From Devosia sp. XK-2 (GTDB lineage: Bacteria; Pseudomonadota; Alphaproteobacteria; Rhizobiales; Devosiaceae), in assembly GCF_037113415.1 (NCBI RefSeq), contig NZ_CP146608.1, forward strand, positions 1,942,501 to 2,006,500: DNA of 64,000 nt. Direction: 5' to 3'. Below are positions 36,463 through 45,086 of this stretch, piece after piece. Numbering within the stretch: position 1 is the first letter of the stretch; every line of letters begins with the position of its first letter. The notes under the pieces were generated by a model, which did not search any database, was not told the origin of the DNA, and worked only from the letters and a program-made list of their open reading frames with translations. A program made the position numbers and the translations under genes.

Positions 36463-37701
36463 TCAGCCCAGGATGATGTCGTAGTTTTCCTGGATCTGGG
36501 CGATGGCATCGTCCACGCTCATGGAAGGATCGCTCCAGAAGTTGAAGACGACGTCCCAGATCGAATTCTGCCAGTCCGCGTCCACAGTGGAGTGTGGATT
36601 GGGGACCTGGTGGTCGGCATTTTCGAGGATGTGGAGTACTTCAACCGAACAGGCATCGAGAACCTCGGCCGGCGCATCCAGACGCGTCGGGGTCGAACCC
36701 TTGGCGCTGGCGAATTCCGCCTGAATCTGCGGATCGGCCACCACCGCAGCGAAGTCGAGCTCGGCGGCGTCTACCTCTTCGGGCTGACCACCCAGAATGC
36801 CCCAACTATCCACGGTGACCGGAACAGCCTTGGCACCGGGGATCTGGACGCATCCAAAATCGGTGCCGGCGACCTTGCCGGCAGCAGTCCATTCGCCCTT
36901 CATCCAATCCCCATGGATTTGCATCAGGGCCTGGCCGGTGATGACCATATTGGTGGTGACGTTCCATTCCCGGTTGACCGAGCCTTCATCGGCCTCCTGC
37001 TGAAAACGCCGCAGTGTTTCGAGAAGGGCGCGCATTTCGGCGCTATCCAGAACCGAAGGATCGGGCTCGGCGCCATAGAGCGCACTGTAGAATTCCGGCC
37101 CGCCGGTCGCAGCCGCCAATGCATGGGTCAGATAGCCCACCTGCCATTGCTGGCCGCCGATGGCGAGCGGGATATATCCGGCATCGCGAACTTTCTGAAA
37201 GTCCGCGAACATGGCATCGAGTGAGTCCCAGGTGGCGGGATCAACCCCGGCCGCCTCTGCCACCTCCATGTTGTAATACGCCATGCCGTCGATATGGATG
37301 GCAGTCGGGACCTTCATGATCTCGCCATCAACGGTGATCGAGCTGACGACTGATGCCGGATAGTGGTCCAGAATGCCCTGCTCGGTGAAAAATTCGGTCA
37401 AGGGCCGGGCCAGGCCCAACCCAGCCAGATCGCGATAGACGCCGGGGCTCGATTCCAGGAACACATTGGGCGGCGTACCACCAGTCACCAGATTCATCAG
37501 GTTGACGTTGGACCCCGTGTCATGGGGAATGGCGATATCGGTCCAGGTGTGACCCTTGGCCTCAAGTCCCGCCTTGAGGACATTGAGCGCCGCCACTTCC
37601 GGGCCCGACGACCAGTTATGATAGATGATCAGGTCCGTGGCATTGGCCGCGGAGCTGAGCATGAGTGCAGCCGTAAAGCCGCCCAGGATCGTTTTCAACA
37701 T
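36463..37701 (-). CDS. Sugar ABC transporter substrate-binding protein, family 1 (CUT1)
   Basis: A 412-residue periplasmic receptor of the maltose/glycerol-phosphate type. A Sec signal covers residues 1-21 (ends SSAANA), followed by TDLIIYHNWSSGPEVAALNV. TGGTPPNVFLESSPGVYRDL and GEIMKVPTAIHIDGMAYYN at about residues 70-140 are the typical hinge and ligand-loop areas; many Trp and Tyr residues near the cleft fit a sugar ligand. It follows the ATPase gene on the same transcript; the unusual order puts the receptor after the permeases and ATPase. Confidence 0.92.
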   Translation of the reverse strand: MLKTILGGFTAALMLSSAANATDLIIYHNWSSGPEVAALNVLKAGLEAKGHTWTDIAIPHDTGSNVNLMNLVTGGTPPNVFLESSPGVYRDLAGLGLARPLTEFFTEQGILDHYPASVVSSITVDGEIMKVPTAIHIDGMAYYNMEVAEAAGVDPATWDSLDAMFADFQKVRDAGYIPLAIGGQQWQVGYLTHALAAATGGPEFYSALYGAEPDPSVLDSAEMRALLETLRRFQQEADEGSVNREWNVTTNMVITGQALMQIHGDWMKGEWTAAGKVAGTDFGCVQIPGAKAVPVTVDSWGILGGQPEEVDAAELDFAAVVADPQIQAEFASAKGSTPTRLDAPAEVLDACSVEVLHILENADHQVPNPHSTVDADWQNSIWDVVFNFWSDPSMSVDDAIAQIQENYDIILG

Positions 37702-37726
37702 CTTGGTTCCTCCCTTATGATGTTGG

Positions 37727-38821
37727 CTAAACCCGTCGCCCTGTCTGGGCGTCGAAAAGATTGACCTTGCTGGCCTGGAACTGCACCGGCACAGCTCTGC
37801 CGGCCGTCAGGCTCGCCGCGAGATCGGGAGCCACACGCAAGGCCAGCATTTCGTTCTCGAAGGTCAGGTAGAGCGTTGCATCCGAGCCGGTGCGTTCGGC
37901 CGATTGCACCGGCAGTGAGAACTGCGCGCTACCGCCATTCGCCTCACCGACGGTGAAGTGCTCGGGACGCATCCCGACAACGACCCTCTGTCCGCTCTGC
38001 GGCGGCGCGGTGAACGGATAGGCCGAAACATCCAGCCGCGCGCCCGAGCCGAAGACGGCGTCGACCCTGCCCTGCCCCGCTTCGAGACGGGCCTGGCGCA
38101 TATTCATGGCGGGAGCCCCGATAAAGCCAGCGACGAACAGGTTTGCCGGATGCTCGTAAACCTCGTCAGGCGTCCCGAACTGCTGGATCACCCCGCCATC
38201 CATCACCGCGATCTTGGTGGCCATGGTCATGGCTTCGATCTGGTCATGGGTGACATAGACGACGGTGGACTTCAGCTCGTCATGCAGCTTCTTGATCTCA
38301 AGGCGCATCTCGGTGCGCAACTTGGCGTCGAGATTGCTCAATGGCTCATCGAACAGGAAGACGTCGACCTTCTTGATAATGGCGCGTCCGATCGCGACAC
38401 GTTGGCGTTGGCCACCCGAAAGCTGCGCGGGCTTTCGATCCAGCAACGGCTCGATCTGCAGCATTTTCGCCACCCAGCTGACGCGACGCTCGACCTCGTC
38501 CTTGGGCAGCTTGCTCGCCGCCAGACCAAACTTGAGATTTCCGCGGACTGTCTTTGTCGGGTAGAGCGCATAGGACTGGAACACCATGGCCAGGCCCCGG
38601 TCCTTGGGATCGAGATCGGTTACATCGCGATCGCCGATCATGATGCGTCCATCGCTTATCTCAAGCAGGCCGGCCAATAGGTTGAGCAAAGTGGTTTTGC
38701 CGCATCCGGAGGGGCCGAGCAGAACGAGGAAGTCCCCATCCTCGATGGCAAGGTTCAGGTCGTCCAGCACGGTCACCGTGCCATAACGCTTGACGATATG
38801 TTCGAAACTGACGGCAGGCAT
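37727..38821 (-). CDS. ugpC: Sugar ABC transporter ATPase, MalK/UgpC type
   Basis: The 364-residue ATPase that powers CUT1 importers. Walker A GPSGCGKTTLLNLL at about residue 36, Q-loop VFQSYALYP, signature LSGGQRQRVAIGRA, Walker B VFLFDEPLSNLDA and the switch His in VVYVTHDQIEAM are intact. The C-terminal TOBE/MOP domain (VVVGMRPEHFTVG to KVNLFDAQTGRRV) is complete, which allows sharing among permeases or regulation by EIIA-type proteins. The start is ATG 38821, 5 bases after the permease stop; the frame stays open upstream only by antisense chance. Confidence 0.95.
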   Translation of the reverse strand: MPAVSFEHIVKRYGTVTVLDDLNLAIEDGDFLVLLGPSGCGKTTLLNLLAGLLEISDGRIMIGDRDVTDLDPKDRGLAMVFQSYALYPTKTVRGNLKFGLAASKLPKDEVERRVSWVAKMLQIEPLLDRKPAQLSGGQRQRVAIGRAIIKKVDVFLFDEPLSNLDAKLRTEMRLEIKKLHDELKSTVVYVTHDQIEAMTMATKIAVMDGGVIQQFGTPDEVYEHPANLFVAGFIGAPAMNMRQARLEAGQGRVDAVFGSGARLDVSAYPFTAPPQSGQRVVVGMRPEHFTVGEANGGSAQFSLPVQSAERTGSDATLYLTFENEMLALRVAPDLAASLTAGRAVPVQFQASKVNLFDAQTGRRV

Positions 38822-38826
38822 TGGCA

Positions 38827-39762
38827 CTAACCCTTGATGGCACCGGCGGTCACGCCCTGAACGAAGAGCTTGCCGACGAGGAAATAGACGACGAGGGGTG
38901 GGATGGCCGTGAGCAAGGCAGCAGCCATATTGTGGGCATAGTTGGTCGTACCCGTGGAAATGGTGATGAGATTGGCCAGGTTGACGGTCATGGGTTGTCC
39001 GGTCAGCCCGCCAAAGGTCACGCCGATCAGATAGTCGTTCCAGATCGAGGTGATCTGCAGGATCAGCACGACGATCAGAATGTTGCCGCTCATCGGCACG
39101 ATAATCTCGAAGAAGATTCTCCAGAACGATCCCGAGTCCATCATTGCCGCGGACATGATCTCGGTCGGAATGTCCTTGTAGTAGTTGCGGAAAATCAGGG
39201 TCAGTACCGGCATGGCAAGCACGGCGTGGATGACAGCCACGGCCCAGAGCGTGCCGTATATCTTGGTCGTCGTGGTCATCACGATCAGCGGATACATGAT
39301 GATCTGGAAAGGCACGAAGGCGCAGATAAACAGCAGGAAGAGGAAGGCTCCGGCCCACCGCACATTCCACAATGCCAGCGCGAAACCGGTGACCATGGCC
39401 AGCGATATGGACAGGATCAGGGACGGGAACAGGATGAAGACGGAGTTCCAGAAACCCACCTTGAGCCCGTCGCATTTGATGCCGGAACAGGCGCGGTTCC
39501 AGGCATGATCCCATGCCTCAAGGGTCCAGATATGAGGCAGTGAGAAGATCGCCCCTTCCCTTATCTGATCCATGGTCTTGAAAGAGGTGACCACCACCAC
39601 ATAAAGCGGCACGCAGAAGAACAGCGCGCAAATCGTGAGAAAGGCCAGGATTGCAACGGTTCGCGGCGTGATCCCCTTCTTCTTGCGCACGAAGTAAGGC
39701 GAGCGGGCGACGGGCATCTCCCCCGACGCTGCGGCACGTTCGGAAATGGAAACCTGACTCAT
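38827..39762 (-). CDS. Sugar ABC transporter permease, MalG type
   Basis: A six-helix CUT1 permease of 311 residues. The start ATG 39762 overlaps the previous stop in TGATG; an upstream in-frame ATG would add ten residues of no family likeness. The EAA loop, IPTEIMSAAMMDSGSFWRIF followed by FEIIVPMSGN, lies at about residues 200-230, and the N-terminal helix is AILAFLTICALFFCVPLYVV. The protein ends KLFVQGVTAGAIKG, a typical MalG-class C-terminus (FVQGLTAGAVKG). Confidence 0.94.
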   Translation of the reverse strand: MSQVSISERAAASGEMPVARSPYFVRKKKGITPRTVAILAFLTICALFFCVPLYVVVVTSFKTMDQIREGAIFSLPHIWTLEAWDHAWNRACSGIKCDGLKVGFWNSVFILFPSLILSISLAMVTGFALALWNVRWAGAFLFLLFICAFVPFQIIMYPLIVMTTTTKIYGTLWAVAVIHAVLAMPVLTLIFRNYYKDIPTEIMSAAMMDSGSFWRIFFEIIVPMSGNILIVVLILQITSIWNDYLIGVTFGGLTGQPMTVNLANLITISTGTTNYAHNMAAALLTAIPPLVVYFLVGKLFVQGVTAGAIKG

Positions 39763-40643
39763 CACGAAGCCTCCCGCTTGCGCTGCTGCCAAACGGTGAG
39801 GGCAACCAGCGGAATGAAGACGACGAAGGTAATGGCCAGCATCATCACGGCCGCTGCCGAGGCGTAGCCGAGATTGGACTTGGCCGAGAGAGCGTTGATG
39901 GTGAAATAGGCTGGCACCCAGGTGCTTTGTCCCGGCCCGCCATTGGTCATGGCCACGACCACGTCATAGGCCTTGATGACGCCGAGCGAGAGCAGGATGG
40001 CGCAGGTGATGAAGGTGAATTTCATCATGGGTATGATGATTTCGAGATAGACCCGCCAGAGCGGCACACCGTCGAGCTTGGCCGCACTCCATATCTCGGA
40101 ATTGATGCCTTTGAGCCCGGCCAGCATCAGCGCCATGTAGAAGCCCGCGCTCTGCCACACAGAGGCGAGGATGATGGCATACATGGCTGTGTCGCCTTGT
40201 GCCAACCAGTTGAAATCCACATGCCAGCCCAATCCGCGCAGGAAACTTTGTGCGCCCAGGGTCGGGTTGAGGATCCAGCGCCAGGCCGCGCCGGTCACGA
40301 TCAGCGACACGGCCAACGGGTAGAGAAAGACCGTACGGAACAGGCTTTCTCCGCGCTTTTCCTTGTCGATCATGGCCGCAAGGACGAAGCCAAAGACGAT
40401 AGCCAGGGCGCTTCCCAGGCCCAGCACGATCAAATTGCGGAGCGAGATTTCCCAACCGGCATCGCGGAAGAGGCGATCATACTGCCGCCCCCACTCGGAC
40501 CAGTCGATGCCGTATTCGGGCAGGCGGCGACTGCGTGTGAACGAGAGATAGATCGTCCATCCAATCGACCCGATAAAGGCCACGGCGGTCACCGCCAGTG
40601 CAGGCGTCAAGGCAAGTTGGGGCGCAATGCGGCTCCAGCGCAT
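39762..40643 (-). CDS. Sugar ABC transporter permease, MalF type
   Basis: First gene of the leftward CUT1 operon, 293 residues from ATG 40643, chosen for the GGGAGG 7 bases upstream. The N-terminal helix is LTPALAVTAVAFIGSIGWTI, the MalF/UgpA signature. The EAA loop, INSEIWSAAKLDGVPLWRVY then LEIIIPMMK, lies near residues 190-218. Its stop overlaps the MalG-type start. The substrate is unknown, but the isomerase and VOC genes downstream suggest a monosaccharide or small glycoside. Confidence 0.93.
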   Translation of the reverse strand: MRWSRIAPQLALTPALAVTAVAFIGSIGWTIYLSFTRSRRLPEYGIDWSEWGRQYDRLFRDAGWEISLRNLIVLGLGSALAIVFGFVLAAMIDKEKRGESLFRTVFLYPLAVSLIVTGAAWRWILNPTLGAQSFLRGLGWHVDFNWLAQGDTAMYAIILASVWQSAGFYMALMLAGLKGINSEIWSAAKLDGVPLWRVYLEIIIPMMKFTFITCAILLSLGVIKAYDVVVAMTNGGPGQSTWVPAYFTINALSAKSNLGYASAAAVMMLAITFVVFIPLVALTVWQQRKREAS

Positions 40644-40695
40644 GAATATCCTCCCATTGACCCGATCGGCCCATGTGAGAGCTCTCATTCGGACG

Positions 40696-40710
40696 TTGTA
40701 TTATCGTTAA
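40696..40710 (-). promoter_or_regulatory. LacI-type operator candidate, copy 1
   Basis: Read on the minus strand the site is TTAACGATAATACAA, 53 bases upstream of the first permease gene of the CUT1 operon. A second copy (41672-41686) differs at a single base and lies 56 bases upstream of the VOC gene next to the LacI gene. Matching sequence, orientation and spacing suggest a shared operator or operator-promoter. Confidence 0.6.
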
Positions 40711-40812
40711 CCTAGAGGCATAATCGATGGGCCGTCAACTGGCGATCGTCAAAAACTCGGACACGATGAACGCGATGAAACCGGGGCCGGCGCATCACGG
40801 GAGGAAATAGAT

Positions 40813-41625
40813 TTGAAGTTACATGATGTTATGCCGCGTCTCGGATTCGGCACCTATGGCCGCTGGAAGGCCGAGGGCATCCAGGCCATTCTATGCGCCT
40901 TGGAGACTGGCTATCGCCATCTCGACACAGCGCAAACCTATGATACGGAAAAGGAAGTCGGGACGGCGCTGAAACAATCAGGGCTTCCGCGGGCCGACAT
41001 CTTCCTCACAACCAAGATATCAACCGAGAATTACGGCAAGGGCCGGCTGATTCCATCACTGGAAACGAGCCTCACCAACCTGGCCGTCGCCCAGGTGGAC
41101 CTCACCTTGCTGCACTGGCCATCGCCAAATGGCGCTCAGCCGCTGGCCGAGTATCTCGAACCGCTTCTGGAGGCGCAGGATCGCGGACTGACCCGCTTCA
41201 TCGGCGTCTCCAACTTCACGATTGCCCTGCTTGATGAGGCACGCTCGATTGCCGGCGAGGGCCGAATTGCAACCAACCAGGTCGAACTCAACCCATTCAT
41301 TCAAAACAAGAAATTAGCGCAATACTGCATCCAGAACGACATTCTGGTGACCTGTTACCAGCCCATTGCGCACGGGCGTCTCGGCAGCGACCCAGTACTG
41401 GTCGAAATGGCCGAGCGACATAGCGCCACTCCCGAACAGCTTGCCCTGGCGTTTGAGCTGGCCAAGGGATATGCCGCCATTCCGACCTCCGGCAGACCGG
41501 AGAGAATTCGCTCCAATTTCGCTGCCCAGCGGCTGAATCTCTCCCCTGACGACATTGCACAGATCGAGACCAGGGACCGCAACTTGCGGGCCATTGCGCC
41601 CGATTGGGGCCCGGATTGGGATTAG
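40813..41625 (+). CDS. Aldo/keto reductase, 2,5-diketo-gluconate reductase-like
   Basis: The 270-residue oxidoreductase has tetrad regions GYRHLDTAQTYDTEKEVGTA (Asp, Tyr), DIFLTTKISTENY (Lys) and VDLTLLHWPSP (His), the short DkgA/DkgB-type pattern. FIGVSNFTIALLDEA and NQVELNPFIQN are typical of this class. AIPTSGRPERIRSNF near the C-terminus is the NADPH phosphate site. Start is TTG 40813 with GGGAGG upstream. It is divergent from the CUT1 operon, with the operator-like site between, so co-regulation is likely. Confidence 0.9.
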   Translation: MKLHDVMPRLGFGTYGRWKAEGIQAILCALETGYRHLDTAQTYDTEKEVGTALKQSGLPRADIFLTTKISTENYGKGRLIPSLETSLTNLAVAQVDLTLLHWPSPNGAQPLAEYLEPLLEAQDRGLTRFIGVSNFTIALLDEARSIAGEGRIATNQVELNPFIQNKKLAQYCIQNDILVTCYQPIAHGRLGSDPVLVEMAERHSATPEQLALAFELAKGYAAIPTSGRPERIRSNFAAQRLNLSPDDIAQIETRDRNLRAIAPDWGPDWD

Positions 41626-41671
41626 GGAGCCGCATTGACACCGCATGACCGAACTGCCATGAGGCGACGTA

Positions 41672-41686
41672 TTAACGATCATACAA
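41672..41686 (+). promoter_or_regulatory. LacI-type operator candidate, copy 2
   Basis: TTAACGATCATACAA, identical at 14 of 15 bases to the site before the CUT1 operon, lies 56 bases before the VOC gene that precedes the LacI gene. GTAT and ATAC flank the core (41669-41684), giving partial dyad symmetry as expected for LacI-family sites. Confidence 0.6.
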
Positions 41687-41741
41687 GGTCAGCGAGCCTG
41701 ACCTTTGTTCAGTAGGATGACCCAAGGGTCAGGAGGATTTT

Positions 41742-42182
41742 ATGCTCGGTATTGTTGGCGTTGGACATGTGGCGATCAAGGTTACCGATCTGGATCGGTC
41801 GCTGGATTTCTATCGTGACCGCCTCGGCTTCCCGGAAATGTTGCGTCTCAAGCACGACAATGGCGAGACCTGGCTCGTCTACCTGCGGATCACGGACGAC
41901 CAATATCTCGAGATATTTCCGGGCGCCGAAAACGATCGCGCGCCAGGCTGGAACGCCAATGGCGTCAACCACATGTGCTTCACCATCGAGGATCTGGACG
42001 GCACAACCGAGCGGATCAAGGCCGCAGGCATTGCCCTGACATCCGAAATCAAACCCGGGCTGGACGGCAACCGCCAGGCCTGGATCGAAGATCCGGACGG
42101 AAACCGCATCGAATTGATGGAAATGGCCGACGACTGCCTGCAGTTGCAGGCCATTCGCCGCTTGCACCAAGAGCGCACATAA
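41742..42182 (+). CDS. VOC-superfamily (lactoylglutathione lyase-like) protein
   Basis: The 146-residue protein starts MLGIVGVGHVAIKVTDLDRS, with the first metal His in GHVAIKV, DQYLEIFPG (Glu) near residue 65, GVNHMCFTIEDLDG (His) near 76 and DPDGNRIELMEMA (Glu) near 122. That is the complete H/E/H/E metal set of a glyalase-type enzyme. GGAGGATTTT precedes the ATG. It is not similar enough to the VOC protein at 35894 to be a recent copy, but both lie in the same sugar regulon. Function unknown. Confidence 0.88.
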   Translation: MLGIVGVGHVAIKVTDLDRSLDFYRDRLGFPEMLRLKHDNGETWLVYLRITDDQYLEIFPGAENDRAPGWNANGVNHMCFTIEDLDGTTERIKAAGIALTSEIKPGLDGNRQAWIEDPDGNRIELMEMADDCLQLQAIRRLHQERT

Positions 42183-42218
42183 TTCATTCACTTGGACGGA
42201 AAGTGGGGGCAACGCAGC

Positions 42219-43238
42219 TTGGGCAGGCCGACTGTTCGATTGAAGGATATCGCTGACAAGACCGGTTTCTCCGTGAACACGGTCAGCCTGGCTTTGCGCG
42301 GCAGCCCCCGCATTCCCGAAGACACCGCTCTGCGCATCCGCAATGCGGCGCGTGATCTCAACTACATGCCCAACCAGGTGGCCAAATCATTGGTCAGCCG
42401 CGAAACCAAGACTATCGGGCTTGTTTTGACCGACATCACCAACCCGGCCCTCACACAGGCGGCCCAATCCATTGAGCTCGCCTTGGCCGAGCGGGGTTAC
42501 TCCACCCTCTTCGCCACATCCAACAATGATCTGGACGAGGAGAAGCGGGTCATTGCCATGTTTCAGTCTCGCCAGGTGGATGGCATGCTCATCTATCCGC
42601 GCAGCCATAGAGACCTGGGCCATATCCGCCAATTGCGCCAAGCCAACTACCCGGTCGTGCTGCTCGTCGCCGATCCTGACGCCGGCGTGGATGCAGTATC
42701 GGTTGACGAACGCCGCGGCGCTTATCGTGCTGTACGACATCTCATCGATATTGGTCACACCCGGATCGGCATCATCGATAGCTCCAATCCCATGGGCAAT
42801 CACGAAAAGCGCGATGGATATATGACCGCGCTGAAGGAAGCGGGCATCCTACCTGACCCGTCCCTTTCGGCCGACCCACAGGGGCACTCGGTCATTCGCG
42901 GCTACTGGGCCATGGACAAGCTTATGCGCCTGGGCAACCGCCCATCCGCCATCTTCGCGGCCAACGACTCCCTGGCCATCGGCGCCCTGCGCTGGACGCA
43001 GAAGAACGGCATGAGCGTGCCGGACGACGTCGCGATTGTGGGGTTCGACAATATCGAATTTGCCGAGCACGCCGCCACGCCTTTGACCAGCGTCAATTAC
43101 GAGATCAAGCTCATCACCGACCTTGCGGTTGCGCGCCTGATCGAACTTATCGGGGCCAAGGACGCATTGCCTGAGCCCAATGTCACCCTCATCGATCCCG
43201 AATTGATCGTTCGCGAAAGCACATATCGGCGCCCTTAG
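42219..43238 (+). CDS. LacI-family transcriptional regulator
   Basis: A 339-residue repressor. The N-terminal helix-turn-helix and hinge are VRLKDIADKTGFSVNTVSLA through LRIRNAARDLNYMPNQVAKS (about residues 5-54), followed by a sugar-binding periplasmic-protein fold (KTIGLVLTDITNPALTQAAQ; SAIFAANDSLAIGALRW; VAIVGFDNIEFAEHA). I choose TTG 42219, giving MGRPTVRLKD; TTG 42192 adds nine residues without family support. It follows the VOC gene by 36 bases and probably binds the two TTAACGATNATACAA sites. Confidence 0.92.
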   Translation: MGRPTVRLKDIADKTGFSVNTVSLALRGSPRIPEDTALRIRNAARDLNYMPNQVAKSLVSRETKTIGLVLTDITNPALTQAAQSIELALAERGYSTLFATSNNDLDEEKRVIAMFQSRQVDGMLIYPRSHRDLGHIRQLRQANYPVVLLVADPDAGVDAVSVDERRGAYRAVRHLIDIGHTRIGIIDSSNPMGNHEKRDGYMTALKEAGILPDPSLSADPQGHSVIRGYWAMDKLMRLGNRPSAIFAANDSLAIGALRWTQKNGMSVPDDVAIVGFDNIEFAEHAATPLTSVNYEIKLITDLAVARLIELIGAKDALPEPNVTLIDPELIVRESTYRRP

Positions 43239-43385
43239 GCGATTTGTGGGCTGACCGATTCCCTATTGCCTGATCGCCCGCACCCAAGGCCTGTTTAATG
43301 ACAGCAAACCGCTCGCCCAGCAGCGGCGCGACACACCCTGGCGCATTGCCGAAACAATCGAAGCCTTGCACGATCTCTTGGGGGG

Positions 43386-43470
43386 TGGTGGAGGGGACTG
43401 GATTCGAACCAGTGTAGCCTGAGGCGTCAGATTTACAGTCTGATGGATTTAACCACTCTCCCACCCCTCC
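43386..43470 (-). tRNA. tRNA-Tyr (anticodon GTA)
   Basis: An 85-base class II tRNA read on the minus strand. The acceptor GGAGGGG pairs with CCCCTCC, the anticodon loop is CTGTAAA (anticodon GTA), a long variable arm follows, the T-arm has GTTCGAA, and the CCA end is encoded. It lies 203 bases from tRNA-Gly in the opposite orientation. Confidence 0.96.
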
Positions 43471-43673
43471 ACATTTTCCGGGTAGGAGACGAACACGGCG
43501 CGCGTGTCGTCGGGGCGGTTTATGGTGGGCTGTCGCAAAGGTGTCAACACCCTAGCGCGCAACTCACGCAAGAATTTGTTTGGGCAAGCGATTTGTGGAA
43601 AGGGTGACGCGGCGCCCCTTGCCAGTCGGCCCCGGTTCGCGCTAATCGAGGCCGGTGGCTTCGCCCCCAGGGC

Positions 43674-43747
43674 GCGGGTATAGCTCAATGGTAGAGCAGC
43701 AGCCTTCCAAGCTGAATACGCGGGTTCGATTCCCGCTACCCGCTCCA
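43674..43747 (+). tRNA. tRNA-Gly (anticodon TCC)
   Basis: A 74-base tRNA with acceptor GCGGGTA pairing with TACCCGC, D-arm TAGCTCAATGGTAGAGCA, anticodon loop CTTCCAA (anticodon TCC), T-arm GTTCGAT, and an encoded CCA end. It lies 194 bases ahead of rlmB. Confidence 0.97.
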
Positions 43748-43941
43748 TCTCTTCCCGAGACCTTACCTGCAAAATGCCCGCCATGGGTCATGTCGATGCG
43801 CCAAAGGCCAGGCGAGCTTGACCGACATTTAAAACGACGCGGGAACGGCAGAGCCTGCTATCGGCAAGTGCCCGCCTGCTGGCCACGGCTTCAATCGCGG
43901 CTTTCTTGCGGAAATTGAGCAAACCGGGTACCGCTCGCAAC

Positions 43942-44697
43942 ATGAGCCGCAACAAATTTCCGCCCAAACCCAAATATGACCCCGATACCGGTCCGGTCTA
44001 TCTCTATGGCCTGCACACGGTGCGTGCAGCGCTGGACAATCCGGGCCGCATCAAGAAGACCCTGCTGGCCACGCCCAATGCCCTCAATAGGCTCAGGGAA
44101 ACCGGCGAGATCGGCAAGGTTCCCGTTGTCGAAACGACGCCCAAGGAGCTCGACCGTCTGCTCGGCGGCGAAGCGGTGCATCAAGGGATGGCGCTGGAGG
44201 TCGATCCCGTCAGCCGCTTCGGCCTCGACGACATTGCCGATCTGCAATTGGTCGTCGTACTCGATCAATTGACCGACCCGCACAATGTCGGGGCTATTCT
44301 GCGCACCGCCTGCGCTTTCGGCGCCGATGCGGTGATTACCACTGCCCGCCATTCGCCGCGCGAAACCGGCGTCATGGCCAAGGCCGCCTCTGGAGCGCTG
44401 GATCTGGTACCCATGATCGAGATCAGAAATCTCGGCGACACGTTGGAAACCCTCAAGAAGCGCGGCATGCTGGTGCTCGGATTCGATTCAGAGGCCGACG
44501 CCCAGCTCCGTCCGAGAACCGACACAGCGCCATTGGCGGTTGTCCTTGGCGCCGAAGGCAAAGGCCTGCGCCAGCGCACGCGGGAGCTCTGCGACGAAAT
44601 GGTCCGGCTCGACATGCCTGGCCCCATCAAGTCGCTCAACGTCTCCAACGCCGCGGCCATCGCGCTTTTTGCCGCCACAGCGGGTCGCATCAAATGA
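43942..44697 (+). CDS. rlmB: 23S rRNA (guanosine-2'-O-)-methyltransferase RlmB / TrmH family
   Basis: A SPOUT-class enzyme predicted to methylate the ribose of a 23S rRNA guanosine near the peptidyl transferase centre. The 251 residues hold an N-terminal substrate-binding domain (YLYGLHTVRAALDNP) and the three SPOUT motifs: VVVLDQLTDPHNVGAILRTA (about 108), AVVLGAEGKGLRQRTRELCD (about 194) and MPGPIKSLNVSNAAAIALF (about 221). ATG 43942 is preferred; TTG 43906 is also possible. Its stop overlaps the next start by 4 bases (ATGA). Confidence 0.93.
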   Translation: MSRNKFPPKPKYDPDTGPVYLYGLHTVRAALDNPGRIKKTLLATPNALNRLRETGEIGKVPVVETTPKELDRLLGGEAVHQGMALEVDPVSRFGLDDIADLQLVVVLDQLTDPHNVGAILRTACAFGADAVITTARHSPRETGVMAKAASGALDLVPMIEIRNLGDTLETLKKRGMLVLGFDSEADAQLRPRTDTAPLAVVLGAEGKGLRQRTRELCDEMVRLDMPGPIKSLNVSNAAAIALFAATAGRIK

Positions 44698-45086
44698 GCC
44701 AGTTCGAACCATTCGCCATGGCCTTGCGCCTTTCCGGCGTGACCATCCCGCAGGCCGAGCTGGATATGGCGCTCAAGCAGCTTTCCGTCCGCTATGAAGC
44801 CGAAGACGCCGAAGACAGTTTTTACGCGCAGATTGATGTGCCCACCGCCAATCCGGTGCGCGCCATTCTCGACCTGGCCGAACGCTCTGGCGCGACCATC
44901 GCCGCCATGCTGGACGACCGCCGCATGAGCAAAGCGGTACTGGACATAGCCTTCGACTATCCTTCCGAGGGCGAATCCATGTCGGCCCGCCTGCCTGCGC
45001 ACGCGGCAGCGGCCATTGCTGCCCACGGCATCGATATCGAGATTTCCGTATATTTGACCGATGTAGAGGACGACGAGGACGCATGA
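44694..45086 (+). CDS. Hypothetical protein (130 aa), coupled to rlmB
   Basis: A soluble acidic protein of unknown function. It begins MSQFEPFAMALRLSGVTIPQ and ends with a run of acidic residues (DVEDDEDA). The pattern of a short N-terminal alpha/beta unit, a helix (AILDLAERSGATIAAML) and a C-terminal GIDIEISVYLT strand loosely recalls the DUF4279 family, but I would not assign it on this evidence. It overlaps rlmB by 4 bases at its start and the oxidase gene by 4 bases at its end, so the three genes are translationally coupled. Confidence 0.82.
   Translation: MSQFEPFAMALRLSGVTIPQAELDMALKQLSVRYEAEDAEDSFYAQIDVPTANPVRAILDLAERSGATIAAMLDDRRMSKAVLDIAFDYPSEGESMSARLPAHAAAAIAAHGIDIEISVYLTDVEDDEDA

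Noticed and set aside
37727..39514. A 595-codon frame suggesting an ATPase with a long N-terminal extension
   Set aside because: The extension overlaps the MalG-type permease out of frame and has no domain; ATG 38821 starts a normal-length ATPase.
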